DNA of 64,000 nt from Rheinheimera mangrovi (GCF_003990335.1 NZ_CP034683.1:2897501-2961500); one strand, 5' to 3'. Positions 38,729 to 47,788 are shown, counted from the stretch's first letter. Program-made: numbers and translations. The notes: a model not told the origin generated them from the letters alone.

Positions 38729-39979
38729 ATGGATAAAAAAATCACGCCTACAACCCGCCGTCGCCTGACCGCGCCAGTTATGGTGGTTGCACTGCTTGCA
38801 GGCACAGCCTGGTTTGGCAGTACCTGGCAAGCCAGTGCTCAAATGTCATTGGCGTTGCCACTAAGCTCAGTCAGCACAGCCATAGTGCAGCAGCAAAGCC
38901 TGCAGGAAAGCATAGCGCTGCGCGCCAATGTGATGCCGCAGCAGACGGTGTATCTGGATGTAATTGAAGGTGGCCGTGTTGAAGAAAAACTGATTGAACA
39001 GGGTCAGTTTGTTATCCAAGGCCAGCCTCTGGTCAAGCTAAGCAACACAGCCTTGCAGCTGGATCTCATCAGCCGTGAAGCTCAGGTCACAGAGCAGATG
39101 AATTTTCTGCGTAACACCCAAATGACCATTGAAACCAACAGATTAAATCTGAAACGTGATGTGCTGGATATTGAACATCAACTGGTGACTCTGAAACGCA
39201 ACCTGGCCCAGACAGAGCCACTGGTTAAAAGTGGCGTATTGGCTAAAGAAACCCTGCTGAATTTGCAGCAGGATTTGCGCTATCAGCAACAGCGTTTAGC
39301 GCTGACGCATCAACAGCAAAAACAAGATGAAGCCATTCGCCAGCAGCAATTAAGCCAGTTAAGTGAAAGTGTGGCTATGCTAACCAAAAACCTCGAATTT
39401 GCCCGCCAGAACGTGCAAAACCTGTTGGTGCGGGCTCCGGTCAGCGGTTATTTAAGCGAGTTTAACGTTGAGGCTGGTGAATCCCGGGCTCCGGGCAGCC
39501 GTATGGGGCAAATTGATATCCCCGATAAGTACAAGTTAGTGGCCAGTGTCGATGAGTTTTATTTAAGCCGCGTCAGCACAGGCATGCAAGCCAAAGCCAG
39601 AGTGAATCAACAGGACTTGCAACTGACGGTCAGTCGGGTTGACAGCCGGGTAGTCAATAACCAGTTCCAACTTGAATTTACTCTGCCGGGCGAGCAGCAG
39701 GTAAAACGTGGCCAGTCGGTGAACCTGACACTGCAACTCGAAGCCCAGCAGCGCGAAACGCTGGTGCTGCCACGTGGCGCTTATCTGACCGACAGTGCTG
39801 GCCAGTATGTCTATCTGCTCGACAGCAAAACAGCCACTGCGCGCAAACAAGCCGTCACTTTGGGTAAACAAAGCGCCAACCAGATTGAAGTTGTCAGCGG
39901 CCTGCGTGCCGGTGATCAGGTGATCATTTCCGGCTATCGCGATTTCGCACAAGCCGATACTATTCAATTAGAGCAATAA
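38729..39979 (+). CDS. HlyD/MacA-like periplasmic adaptor of an ABC exporter
   Basis: 416 aa: short cytosolic start, one membrane helix (APVMVVALLAGTAWFGS), lipoyl-like halves around a coiled-coil hairpin (about residues 110-230, Gln/Leu-rich), and a beta-barrel domain ending VVSGLRAGDQVIISGY. It starts at the ATG at 38729 (GGGAG 7 nt upstream); a longer open frame begins at 38534, upstream of the sigma-54 promoter, and is therefore excluded. It should link the ABC permease to an outer-membrane channel encoded elsewhere. Confidence 0.9.
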   Translation: MDKKITPTTRRRLTAPVMVVALLAGTAWFGSTWQASAQMSLALPLSSVSTAIVQQQSLQESIALRANVMPQQTVYLDVIEGGRVEEKLIEQGQFVIQGQPLVKLSNTALQLDLISREAQVTEQMNFLRNTQMTIETNRLNLKRDVLDIEHQLVTLKRNLAQTEPLVKSGVLAKETLLNLQQDLRYQQQRLALTHQQQKQDEAIRQQQLSQLSESVAMLTKNLEFARQNVQNLLVRAPVSGYLSEFNVEAGESRAPGSRMGQIDIPDKYKLVASVDEFYLSRVSTGMQAKARVNQQDLQLTVSRVDSRVVNNQFQLEFTLPGEQQVKRGQSVNLTLQLEAQQRETLVLPRGAYLTDSAGQYVYLLDSKTATARKQAVTLGKQSANQIEVVSGLRAGDQVIISGYRDFAQADTIQLEQ

Positions 39980-39989
39980 GGACTATGCC

Positions 39990-40679
39990 ATGATCCAATT
40001 ACAACAATTAAACCGCGTATTTCGTACTGCGGAGCTTGAAACCACAGCATTAAACCAGATTGACCTGCACATAGAACAAGGCGACTTCGTCGCCATTATG
40101 GGCCCTTCCGGCTGCGGTAAATCCACCTTACTCAGCATTCTGGGCATGCTGGACAGCCCAAGTTCTGGTGCTTATTTGTTTCAAGGCACTGACATTGCTC
40201 ATTACAGCGAAAAGCAATTGGCAGAGCTGCGTAAAACCCAGCTGGGTTTTGTGTTTCAAAGCTTTAACCTGATTGATGAGTTAACAGTATTTCAAAATGT
40301 TGAGCTGCCGCTGCAGTATCAGGGCGTAGCCGCCTCTGAACGCAGAAGCCGGGTGGAAGCCATCTTAAAACGCATGCAAATTGACCACAGGGCCGATCAT
40401 TTGCCATTGCAGCTCTCCGGCGGTCAGCAACAACGTGTCGCCGTCGCCCGTGCTTTGGTGATTAACCCAGCGCTTATTTTAGCCGACGAACCTACAGGGA
40501 ATTTAGACTCTAAAAACAGTGAAGAAGTGATGCAGATGTTGCGCCAGCTCAACCGCGAAGGCACCACTGTGGTGATGGTGACCCACTCTGAACATGAATC
40601 ACGTTACGCCAGCCGTATAGTGCGAATGCTGGATGGTCAGATCATTACCGAGCGCGCGCTGGAGGCCAAATATGCTTAA
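39990..40679 (+). CDS. MacB/LolD-type ABC transporter ATP-binding protein
   Basis: 229-aa ATPase: Walker A GPSGCGKST, signature LSGGQQQRVAVARAL, Walker B LILADEPTGNLD and the switch MVTHSEHE. This set, with TGNLDSK, is typical of the LolD/MacB/FtsE branch that powers FtsX-like mechanotransmission permeases rather than importers. It starts 10 bp after the adaptor and overlaps the permease start by 8 nt. Confidence 0.93.
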   Translation: MIQLQQLNRVFRTAELETTALNQIDLHIEQGDFVAIMGPSGCGKSTLLSILGMLDSPSSGAYLFQGTDIAHYSEKQLAELRKTQLGFVFQSFNLIDELTVFQNVELPLQYQGVAASERRSRVEAILKRMQIDHRADHLPLQLSGGQQQRVAVARALVINPALILADEPTGNLDSKNSEEVMQMLRQLNREGTTVVMVTHSEHESRYASRIVRMLDGQIITERALEAKYA

Positions 40680-43089
40680 CTCTTTCAGCATGATAGGCAA
40701 CTATTTCACCACTGGCATACGGGCTGTATTGCGGCATAAAACGCATTTGGCGCTGAACCTTTTGGGCTTAACCACAGGTTTGGCTTCTGCCTTGCTGATA
40801 TTGCTCTACGCCAGTTATGAACTGGGTTATGACAGCATGCATCCGAATGCCAAAAGCAGCTACCGATTGGAGCAGTTTTTTCTGCCAGTGAATCAGCGTT
40901 TTCCAGTCTCAAGCCCGGCGATGAAAGCCGTGCTGGAAAACTATGATAAACGAATTCAGGTCAGTCGTATTAACAGCGGTGCACCAGCTTTGCGCCTGGC
41001 GGGGTCCAGCCAGCAACTGACTTTAGAAAAAGCTCAGGCTGTGGATGCCAATATCACAGATTTTTTCCAGATTGAGGTACTGCGAGGCGATTTAACTGCG
41101 GCTATAACGCAGCCCAACCAAATAGCTCTGTCTGAGCAGGAGGCCATGCGGTTATTTGGTCATACCGAAGTACTTGGTCAGCAGTTCCAACTGGGAGAGC
41201 AGCGTTACAGCGTTAGCGCCTTATATCGCATGCCTGAACAAAGCCATTTTAAGGCGGGCTCATTACGCCGGATCAGCGATGAAGTGGCAACTGGCCGTCT
41301 GGCCATAAATAACGTCTATAGCTATATCCACTTACCAACCGATGTAGATCAAGCCGTTTTACTACAACAGTTAACCACAGAATTGAACCAGCAGGCCTAT
41401 CAGGGTGGCAAAGTTACTGAATTGCAACTTCGTGCCCTGACCGATATTCATCTGCACTCCAATCTGGCCTACGAATTTGAAGTTAATGGATCTGCCGGCA
41501 CTGTTAATATTTGTCTGGTATTGGCTGCCTTATTGCTGCTGATTGCTGCCATCAACTTTATCAATATGAGCACAGCTCGTGCCGCTATGCGGGCAAAAGA
41601 AGTCGGTGTTCGCAAGGCGCTTGGCGCCAGCCGCAGTCAGCTGTTTGTGCAGTTTATGCTGGAGTCCTTACTGATCGCCTGCTGCGCGGGTTTACTGGCA
41701 GCTGTTATGGTAGAGCTGGTATTGCCACAATTTAACCTGCTGGTGAACCGCCCTCTTCAGCTGGATTATATCGGCGACTTTGGCCTGATTTTATTGGCGA
41801 GTGTGTTCAGTGTGGGTGTACTGGCTGGTGTCTATCCGGCGGTATTTATCTCTGCTTTTGATGCGAAAAAAGTACTGAGTGGTGATTTTCAACGTGGCAA
41901 TACTGCTGTGTGGTTACGTAAAAGCTTACTGGTACTGCAAGGCGCTATTACTATAGGTTTACTGGTATCAAGCGTTGTATTGCAGCAGCAATTACAGCTG
42001 CTGCAAAACCAGAGCACGGGTTATCAGCGTGAAGCCAGATTAATAGTGAATGCTATGGATAACAGCCTGCTATTTCATGCTGAAAATCAAAACCTGTTAC
42101 AAAGCCTGCAAAAGGTAGAAGGTGTCAATGCAGCATCAATGCTGGACATGCAAATCACCGACACCATTTCTCAGGCGATGAATATTCAGCTGCCAGGCCA
42201 AAATGTGGACACGGCGCTGCCACCAATTTCACAGATGGGCACAGGCTTTGATATTGCCAAAACCGCAGGTCTGACTTTGCTGGCAGGTCGGGATTTTAGC
42301 GAAACCTATCAAAGCGACTGGTATCAAAAACATGACGATCATGCCACAGCGGCGGTGATTATTACCGAATCGCTGGCACGTAAAGCGGGCTACGAAAATC
42401 TGCAGGATGTGATTGGTCAGCAATGGCTGCTGCCTGGAGACGTTCCAGTGCTACGGATGCAGGTGGTGGGTGTAGTTGCAGATATTCAGGTGGGATCGGC
42501 CTTAAAACAACAAGAGCCTTTAATTTTGATTTGCGGCCGCTCGCCTATGACGTATGCCAATATCATGCTTAGCATGGATCCTCAAATAGCTGTGACTGCC
42601 CGCGATAAAGTACAGCAGTTGCTGACCGAGCGTCTGCAGCGTCAGGATTTAAAACTCAGCTGGTTGAGTGATGATTACAATGCGATTTACCAGAATCAAC
42701 AACGCCAGGGCAAAGTGATAGCTATATTCGCCGCACTGGCCATAGCTTTAACTTGTGTTGGTTTATTTGGTCTGGCCGCTTTTAGTGCCGAGCAACGTTC
42801 ACGCGAAGTGGCAATGCGTAAAGTACTGGGCGCCGGACGTTTTAATCTGGTGAATTTACTGGCCAGCGAATATATAAAACTGATGGCCATCAGTGCTGTA
42901 CTGGCGATACCGGCCACTTTCTGGGCGCTGAACAGCTGGTTAAGTGAATTCAGCGTACGGATCAGCCAAAACCCGCTTTGGTACCTGCTGGCGGCAGCAG
43001 CAACCTTCGCTATTTGCTGGTGTACAGTGGCCGCTTTAGCCTGGCAGGTTGCAGGGCGCAAACCGGCTATGGTATTAAGACAGCACTAG
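40672..43089 (+). CDS. FtsX/MacB-type ABC permease with duplicated core
   Basis: 805 aa with two FtsX-like halves. After the first helix (THLALNLLGLTTGLASALLI) comes a periplasmic MacB-type domain, then three helices with NFINMSTARAAMRAKEVGVR; the second half repeats this and ends with SREVAMRKVLGAGRFNLVNL and three helices. The R-(E)-VG(M/V)RK-LGA motif occurs twice, as in eight-helix mechanotransmission permeases. Start ATG at 40672 directly after GGAGG; an ATG 39 bp earlier is less likely. The substrate, possibly a peptide or a lipid-like compound, is unknown. Confidence 0.9.
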   Translation: MLNSFSMIGNYFTTGIRAVLRHKTHLALNLLGLTTGLASALLILLYASYELGYDSMHPNAKSSYRLEQFFLPVNQRFPVSSPAMKAVLENYDKRIQVSRINSGAPALRLAGSSQQLTLEKAQAVDANITDFFQIEVLRGDLTAAITQPNQIALSEQEAMRLFGHTEVLGQQFQLGEQRYSVSALYRMPEQSHFKAGSLRRISDEVATGRLAINNVYSYIHLPTDVDQAVLLQQLTTELNQQAYQGGKVTELQLRALTDIHLHSNLAYEFEVNGSAGTVNICLVLAALLLLIAAINFINMSTARAAMRAKEVGVRKALGASRSQLFVQFMLESLLIACCAGLLAAVMVELVLPQFNLLVNRPLQLDYIGDFGLILLASVFSVGVLAGVYPAVFISAFDAKKVLSGDFQRGNTAVWLRKSLLVLQGAITIGLLVSSVVLQQQLQLLQNQSTGYQREARLIVNAMDNSLLFHAENQNLLQSLQKVEGVNAASMLDMQITDTISQAMNIQLPGQNVDTALPPISQMGTGFDIAKTAGLTLLAGRDFSETYQSDWYQKHDDHATAAVIITESLARKAGYENLQDVIGQQWLLPGDVPVLRMQVVGVVADIQVGSALKQQEPLILICGRSPMTYANIMLSMDPQIAVTARDKVQQLLTERLQRQDLKLSWLSDDYNAIYQNQQRQGKVIAIFAALAIALTCVGLFGLAAFSAEQRSREVAMRKVLGAGRFNLVNLLASEYIKLMAISAVLAIPATFWALNSWLSEFSVRISQNPLWYLLAAAATFAICWCTVAALAWQVAGRKPAMVLRQH

Positions 43090-43121
43090 TGGAAACCATA
43101 ACGATATATAAAGGATTATTG

Positions 43122-44219
43122 ATGAAACTAAGGTGGGTTTCAGCTAGCGTGCTGCTTGGCAGCACGCTGTTGCTCAGCGCTTGTAGTACGCCAAATAAGG
43201 TCCAACGCCAGGTTGGCAAAGATGCAGTCATTGAGCAGTTTACTGATGGTGAGCATCAAGGCACTTATCGTAATTTGTATCGCACTCCTGTGGAGCAGCG
43301 CCAGTATCCGGCCAACTGTGAGGCTGACTGCTATCCGGCGCATCAGGCTGTGGAGTGTAAGACTCCGGGCCAGGATTGCCGCTATACCGGAGCGCAACAA
43401 GCTCCTGTATTACATAGTGGATTTAGTCTGCAGTGGCTTGGCCACGCCAGCTTTTTAGTCAAGACACCGGATGGCCAGCAAATGCTGATTGACCCTGTGT
43501 TTGGCCAGTTTGACTGGCCTGTAAGCTGGGCTCAGCATTTCGCCGGTATTATAAAAAGGCCCTACACACCGACATTGACTGCAGAGCAACTGAGCGCTAC
43601 AGACGCCGTCTTATATTCGCACTTGCATTACGATCATTTTAGCCATGCCAGCATAGAGCAACTAGGCAACAGCCCGACCTATTATCTGCCCTTAGGTATG
43701 GCCGACTATATGCCCGAAGCGGGCTACAACATTATTGAACAAGCCTGGTACAGCAAAAGCCAACGGGGTGAATTGGCTATACATCTGGTACCTGCGCACC
43801 ATTTTAACAGCCGCAAATTGTTTAACGATCAAAACCAGGCCATGTGGGGAGGCTGGTTGTTAGAACATAAAGGAAATACCTTATTTTTTGCCGGGGATAC
43901 CGGCTATTCAAAGCATTTTAAAGATATTCAGCAAAAATATGGGGATATTGATATTTGCCTGTTGCCGATAGCTTCCTATCACCATGAAACCGAAGGTGAC
44001 TGGTATCGCTATGTCCATACCACACCTGAAGATGCTTTAATTGCCGCCGATGAACTTGGTTGCAAAGTGATGATCCCCTGGGGGTATGGCAATGCCAGTT
44101 GGCAGATGGGCGACATTAGCTCGCACTCGCCACTATTACGCTTATTGCATATGCAGCAACAACTGGATAGCCAGGTGCCGCTGCTGATTTTAAATGAAGG
44201 CGACAGCGTGCAGTTGTAG
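43122..44219 (+). CDS. Metallo-beta-lactamase-fold lipoprotein (NAPE-PLD/UlaG-like)
   Basis: 365 aa. A lipoprotein signal ends LLLSAC with Cys21 as lipidation site. Next comes a short segment with four cysteines (66, 70, 79, 86), then a metallo-hydrolase domain with LGHASFLV and the zinc motif SHLHYDHFSH (His167, His169, Asp171, His172), plus FAGDTGYS and the final histidine region. The nearest family is the NAPE-PLD-like lipid/lactone hydrolase group. It starts 32 bp after the permease gene, so it is probably part of the sigma-54 export operon and may process the exported compound. Confidence 0.85.
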   Translation: MKLRWVSASVLLGSTLLLSACSTPNKVQRQVGKDAVIEQFTDGEHQGTYRNLYRTPVEQRQYPANCEADCYPAHQAVECKTPGQDCRYTGAQQAPVLHSGFSLQWLGHASFLVKTPDGQQMLIDPVFGQFDWPVSWAQHFAGIIKRPYTPTLTAEQLSATDAVLYSHLHYDHFSHASIEQLGNSPTYYLPLGMADYMPEAGYNIIEQAWYSKSQRGELAIHLVPAHHFNSRKLFNDQNQAMWGGWLLEHKGNTLFFAGDTGYSKHFKDIQQKYGDIDICLLPIASYHHETEGDWYRYVHTTPEDALIAADELGCKVMIPWGYGNASWQMGDISSHSPLLRLLHMQQQLDSQVPLLILNEGDSVQL

Positions 44220-44230
44220 GTGCGTTACTA

Positions 44231-44509
44231 TCAGGCGACCGGCTTTAAACTGGCTTTTTCAGCTAGTTTATCGCCCAGCTTGCCGGTTACAGCCCACACC
44301 ACTAATGCAACCCAGGCTATCCATGAAAAGCCTGCCGGAATGTTGAGTAAGGCAATTTTAGCTAGATGTTGGCGATTAAATAATAGCGCCAGCAGGCTTG
44401 GCAAAAACCAGACTATTACAAACAACAGGCCAAAAACGACTAAAAAAACCAGATCCGCTTGTAGCCATGCCTGCATAAAGGTGTCGAAAAATTGCTGTAA
44501 AGTTTCCAT
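44231..44509 (-). CDS. Small membrane protein with superinfection-immunity (Imm)-like domain
   Basis: 92 aa with two or three membrane helices; the stretch PSLLALLFNRQHLAKIALLN followed by GFSWIAWVALVVWA resembles the T4 Imm-like 'superinfection immunity' family, in which a two-helix protein sits in the inner membrane. Outside phages its role is unknown. ATG at 44509 has GAGGAG upstream, formed by the last codons of the preceding 47-aa gene. Confidence 0.65.
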   Translation of the reverse strand: METLQQFFDTFMQAWLQADLVFLVVFGLLFVIVWFLPSLLALLFNRQHLAKIALLNIPAGFSWIAWVALVVWAVTGKLGDKLAEKASLKPVA

Positions 44510-44512
44510 GTC

Positions 44513-44656
44513 TTACTCCTCGTTTGTGTTCATTTCAAATTTGTTTTGCAGTACAGATGCGACCAGCCAGAACACCATAAAAAGCACCAGGAATTCAGCG
44601 TCGCTGGAGCGGGCTTCAGTTGTCAGTGCAGAGAGACAGTGGTTTAGAGTTTCCAT
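44513..44656 (-). CDS. 47-aa small membrane protein upstream of the Imm-like gene
   Basis: Starts ATG at 44656 with GAGGAT about 7 nt upstream and ends TAA at 44513, 3 nt before the next gene's start. One membrane helix (EFLVLFMVFWLVASVLQ) between charged ends. The first residues METL and the segment DAEFLVLFMVFW echo the next protein (METL..., ADLVFLVVFGLLF), so this could be a shortened duplicate. Its final codons carry the ribosome-binding site of the next gene, which implies coupling. Confidence 0.6.
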   Translation of the reverse strand: METLNHCLSALTTEARSSDAEFLVLFMVFWLVASVLQNKFEMNTNEE

Positions 44657-44762
44657 AAAATAATCCTCGTGGTTGATCTCAGCTCAGTGTTGTAAAAGCT
44701 TAAGCTTTCATGTCAGACAGACTTATTCTGTTTGCTAAAGAAGTCGTGGCCTTCTTGCCAGC

Positions 44763-44796
44763 TGTTACACATTTTTTTAATTTTTTTTTTGTAACA
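44763..44796. promoter_or_regulatory. TGTTACA...TGTAACA inverted repeat and GTAAC motif before the ECF sigma gene
   Basis: TGTTACA (44763-44769) and TGTAACA (44790-44796) are perfect inverted copies separated by 20 bp of almost pure T. The right copy, TTTTTGTAAC, has the look of an ECF -35 element and recurs at 47779-47788 before the unknown gene at 47860. Confidence 0.45.
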
Positions 44797-44877
44797 CTTT
44801 GCCAGTCAGGGCAGACTTACTAATGGCAGATTGATAACTGCGATAAAAACTCTAATACATTGAACAGGGAGGTTTTT

Positions 44878-45402
44878 TTGACCCTATCCAGCACCAGCCT
44901 TGTGCAGCCGGAGCAGTTTTTACTGGAGCTGTGGCAACAAAATCAGGCGGCGATTAGCCGCACCCTGATGGCATCTGAGGCGGATCCGGCAGCAAGGCAG
45001 GATTTAAAACAGGATATTTTTCTGGCACTGCATCAGTCGGCAACCCGTATTCAGGCAGCAGAGATGCCACGTGCTTACCTGTTTCGTATTGTGCATAACG
45101 TGACAGTGGATCACATAGCCAGAGCAAAACGTCAGCAATGGCAACCGTTGGATGAAGATACGCCACAACTGTTGGTACAGGATTGCCCTTCAACTGAGCT
45201 CACAGAGCAACAACAAAGCCACCAACTGATGCAGGCGATACGGTGCTTATCCCCTGCCAACCGTCAGGTTATTTTGCTGGCAATGGAAGATTTGGATGCC
45301 CCTGAGATCGCAGATATTCTGCAGTTAAGCCAGGGCGCGGTAAGAGTGCGGTTAAATCGCGCTAAAACAGAACTGATGGAGATTATGCAGCATGGCAGAT
45401 AA
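44878..45402 (+). CDS. ECF-type RNA polymerase sigma factor
   Basis: 174 aa. Region 2 is seen in MPRAYLFRIVHNVTVDHIAR and region 4 in LSPANRQVILLAMEDLDAPE followed by IADILQLSQGAVRVRLNRAKTEL. The start is the TTG at 44878, five T after a strong AGGGAGG; the TTG 18 nt upstream has no such site. Its end overlaps the next gene by 11 nt, the usual layout of sigma and anti-sigma partners. Signal and regulon are unknown. Confidence 0.88.
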   Translation: MTLSSTSLVQPEQFLLELWQQNQAAISRTLMASEADPAARQDLKQDIFLALHQSATRIQAAEMPRAYLFRIVHNVTVDHIARAKRQQWQPLDEDTPQLLVQDCPSTELTEQQQSHQLMQAIRCLSPANRQVILLAMEDLDAPEIADILQLSQGAVRVRLNRAKTELMEIMQHGR

Positions 45403-45985
45403 TTTTGACTTTGCCGCCCTGACCAAAAGCTGGCAACAACAAAACACACCAACCGAACAGCTGCCACAAGCCGCAGATTTGAACCATGCTAAACGGCGTC
45501 AACACAAGCAAAAGTGGTTGATGTACGGCGACTGGCTTGGTGCTATTGTGATGCTAGTTGCAGCTTGCTGGTTTGCCTTTGTGATATCAGGCTGGCTCGG
45601 CTACCTGTCCGCCTTATTTCTGGCTCTCGGTGCTATTAGTTCGGCTTATGTCGGCTGGACAGTGCACAGACCTATACTTGCTTATGACAACTGGAGCAGC
45701 AGTGGCTTGGTACAATTTCGTGCCAGAGCCTGTCAGTTGACACTTCGCTACTACCTATACACCCAATTATCCTGCGTAGCCTTGATACTATTTTCCGGCT
45801 TGTTGTGGCTGTTGCAGTGGTGGAAACTTGCAGAGGTTCCCACAGTTCTGCTGCAGTTATACAGCCTTGTGGTATGCCCGCTTTGTCTGCTGATGACCTT
45901 AGGTTTGCAGTTAAAAAAACAACAAAAAGCAGCACAACTACAAGAACTCACCCGCTTAGCGGATGATTTTCAGCGCAATGACTAA
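45392..45985 (+). CDS. Membrane protein, probable anti-sigma factor
   Basis: 197 aa: a soluble N-terminal about 45 residues (FDFAALTKSWQQQNTPTEQL), then four membrane helices and a charged C-terminus (LKKQQKAAQLQELTRLADDF). No zinc-binding anti-sigma motif was seen. The role is inferred from the 11-nt overlap with the sigma gene and the soluble-domain-plus-membrane layout. It could also be a sensor without direct sigma binding. Confidence 0.6.
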   Translation: MADNFDFAALTKSWQQQNTPTEQLPQAADLNHAKRRQHKQKWLMYGDWLGAIVMLVAACWFAFVISGWLGYLSALFLALGAISSAYVGWTVHRPILAYDNWSSSGLVQFRARACQLTLRYYLYTQLSCVALILFSGLLWLLQWWKLAEVPTVLLQLYSLVVCPLCLLMTLGLQLKKQQKAAQLQELTRLADDFQRND

Positions 45986-46328
45986 CAGCGCGACATCAAA
46001 CCAGACATGCCTTTGGTAGACCAGATGAAAGCATTCAGGACTAGAACAGTTATTGGCAAAGCCGCACCATCCGGCTAATGCAACCTTTTGTATCTTTTGA
46101 GGTGGTGATGAATAAGTGGTGGTTATTGGCTCTTTTATGCAGCAGGTGTCAGAGTCATTGCCGGCAACCGCACAAACCTGGTAGAAAAACGACCTCACTC
46201 CCAGTCGATTAAAGCTCCCCCCAACCTAGTGCCCCTGAATTTGTTTAGATTTGCCAGCACCTAAACCTGCTAAAAAAGGTAAACTACCCGCGCCTTTTTC
46301 GGGCTGTATAAAAAAGGAATGCTGTTGT
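45986..46328. other. Intergenic region with no convincing gene
   Basis: 343 bp between the anti-sigma-like gene and the MFS gene. One micro-frame at 46108-46212 (34 codons, ATG after AGGTGG, starting MNKWWLLALL) could be a leader peptide, but it lacks other support. No tRNA or terminator stands out. Confidence 0.5.
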
Positions 46329-47585
46329 ATGTCTGATTACTCCACTCATGCGTCCAAGTCGCGTATTTCTACCGGCGAATTTACCTTGCTGGTGGCGCTG
46401 TTGATGTCGATTGTTGCTATCTCCATCGACGCCTTATTGCCTGCGCTGGACGCTATTCGTGCTGATATTGCCATGAGTCATCCAAATCAGGCGCAGTTGG
46501 TGGTCAGTGCCTTGTTTTTTGGTATGGCGATAGGCCAGCTGATCTGTGGGCCTTTATCCGATGCAGCTGGCCGTAAGAAAGTATTAAACGGCGGTATAGC
46601 GCTGTTTTTAGTAGGCACTGTGATTTGTTATTTCGCCAATGATATCAACACCTTATTATTCGGCCGCTTTGTGCAGGGCTTAGGCGTGTCAGGCCCTTAT
46701 GTCTCGGCTATTTCTATAGTGAGGGATAAATACTCAGGCAATGATATGGCACGTATTATGTCGCTGGTGATGATGATTTTTGTCATGGTGCCGGCTCTGG
46801 CGCCAAGCCTGGGTCAGGCGGTGTTATGGGTAGGTTCATGGCGCGATATTTTTGTGCTTTATGTATTTTATGCGCTGCTCATCGTGGTATGGATTTTCTG
46901 CCGCTTAGAAGAAACCTTGCCAAAAGAGCACCGTATCACCATGAGTACTAAAGGTTTTATGGAAGGCTTTAAAGAAGTCGTCAGTAACGTGCCTACACTG
47001 TGCTACATGCTGTGTATGGGGTTGTTTTTTGGTAGTTTTATCGGCTATCTGAATTCGTCACAGCAAATTTTCCAGGACTTGTTTAACACAGGCGAGTTAT
47101 TCACGTTGTACTTTGGCCTGCTGGCGGTTGTGTTTGGTGCGGCCTCTTTGGTGAACTCGCGTTTGGTGCAGAAATGGGGAATGCAGCATTTATCTAACCG
47201 CGCTGTGTGGGGTATTATTATCAGCTCTGCGCTGTTTTTAGTGCTGCATCTGGTGGTTGAAGTGCAGCTGTGGATGTTTGTTGTGTACGCATCCTTGCTG
47301 TTTTTCTGCTTTGGCCTGGTGTTTGGCAATATCAATGCCATGGCGATGGAGCCTATGGGCCATGTGGCTGGTATAGCTGCCGCTATTATTGGCTCAACCT
47401 CATCCATTATGTCGATGATTATCGGCACAGTGATAGGCTTGCTGTACAACGGTACTGTTATTCCTGTGACTGCCGGCTTTTTGATTTTTGGCAGCATTAG
47501 TATGGCTATTTTAGTTTTTGCGCAAAAATACAAAGAAAAACATGAAGATAAACAGACACAGAGCAAAGTTTCAGATCCTGTCTGA
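46329..47585 (+). CDS. Bcr/CflA-family MFS drug exporter
   Basis: 418-aa, 12-helix major facilitator. Motif A is present (GPLSDAAGRKKVLNGG), and motif C-like FVQGLGVSGPYVSAISIVRD and the DALLPALDAI start of helix 1 match drug:proton antiporters of the Bcr/CflA group. An open extension of 26 codons upstream has no family resemblance; the ATG at 46329 has AAGGA 10 nt away. Substrate unknown. Single gene with a terminator at 47610. Confidence 0.88.
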   Translation: MSDYSTHASKSRISTGEFTLLVALLMSIVAISIDALLPALDAIRADIAMSHPNQAQLVVSALFFGMAIGQLICGPLSDAAGRKKVLNGGIALFLVGTVICYFANDINTLLFGRFVQGLGVSGPYVSAISIVRDKYSGNDMARIMSLVMMIFVMVPALAPSLGQAVLWVGSWRDIFVLYVFYALLIVVWIFCRLEETLPKEHRITMSTKGFMEGFKEVVSNVPTLCYMLCMGLFFGSFIGYLNSSQQIFQDLFNTGELFTLYFGLLAVVFGAASLVNSRLVQKWGMQHLSNRAVWGIIISSALFLVLHLVVEVQLWMFVVYASLLFFCFGLVFGNINAMAMEPMGHVAGIAAAIIGSTSSIMSMIIGTVIGLLYNGTVIPVTAGFLIFGSISMAILVFAQKYKEKHEDKQTQSKVSDPV

Positions 47586-47609
47586 CACTAGTTCTTGTTT
47601 AAAAAAGAG

Positions 47610-47636
47610 AAGCCCATAAATGACATGGGCTTTTTT
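47610..47636 (+). terminator. Terminator of the MFS gene
   Basis: AAGCCCAT (47610-47617) pairs with ATGGGCTT (47625-47632) around a 7-nt loop, followed by TTTT. Clear intrinsic terminator. Confidence 0.88.
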
Positions 47637-47778
47637 ATGCAAGCAGCTGAAGTTTAATTCCGCACTGGCCTTTTTCTACGGAAAATAATTGCCTCCCTGT
47701 CGTTACAACTACATATTTTCATCTATCCCTTGTGCTATCTGGCAGGCTACGAAGTCAATCCCAACGCTTAACTTCACC

Positions 47779-47788
47779 TTTTTGTAAC
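47779..47788 (+). promoter_or_regulatory. TTTTTGTAAC motif before the unknown gene
   Basis: Identical ten bases occur before the ECF sigma gene (44786-44795), and in both places TCAGG follows 11-12 nt after GTAAC. The spacing to the gene (about 70 bp) suits a -35 element of an ECF promoter. Confidence 0.4.

Noticed and set aside
42978..43121. N-terminal extension of the metallo-hydrolase into the permease gene
   Set aside because: The ATG at 43122 gives a textbook lipoprotein signal; the extension is only the permease gene in another frame.
46108..46212. 34-codon frame starting MNKWWLLALL with AGGTGG upstream
   Set aside because: Good ribosome-binding site and hydrophobic start, but the rest is Cys/Arg/Pro-rich and unconvincing; kept only as a note in the intergenic entry.
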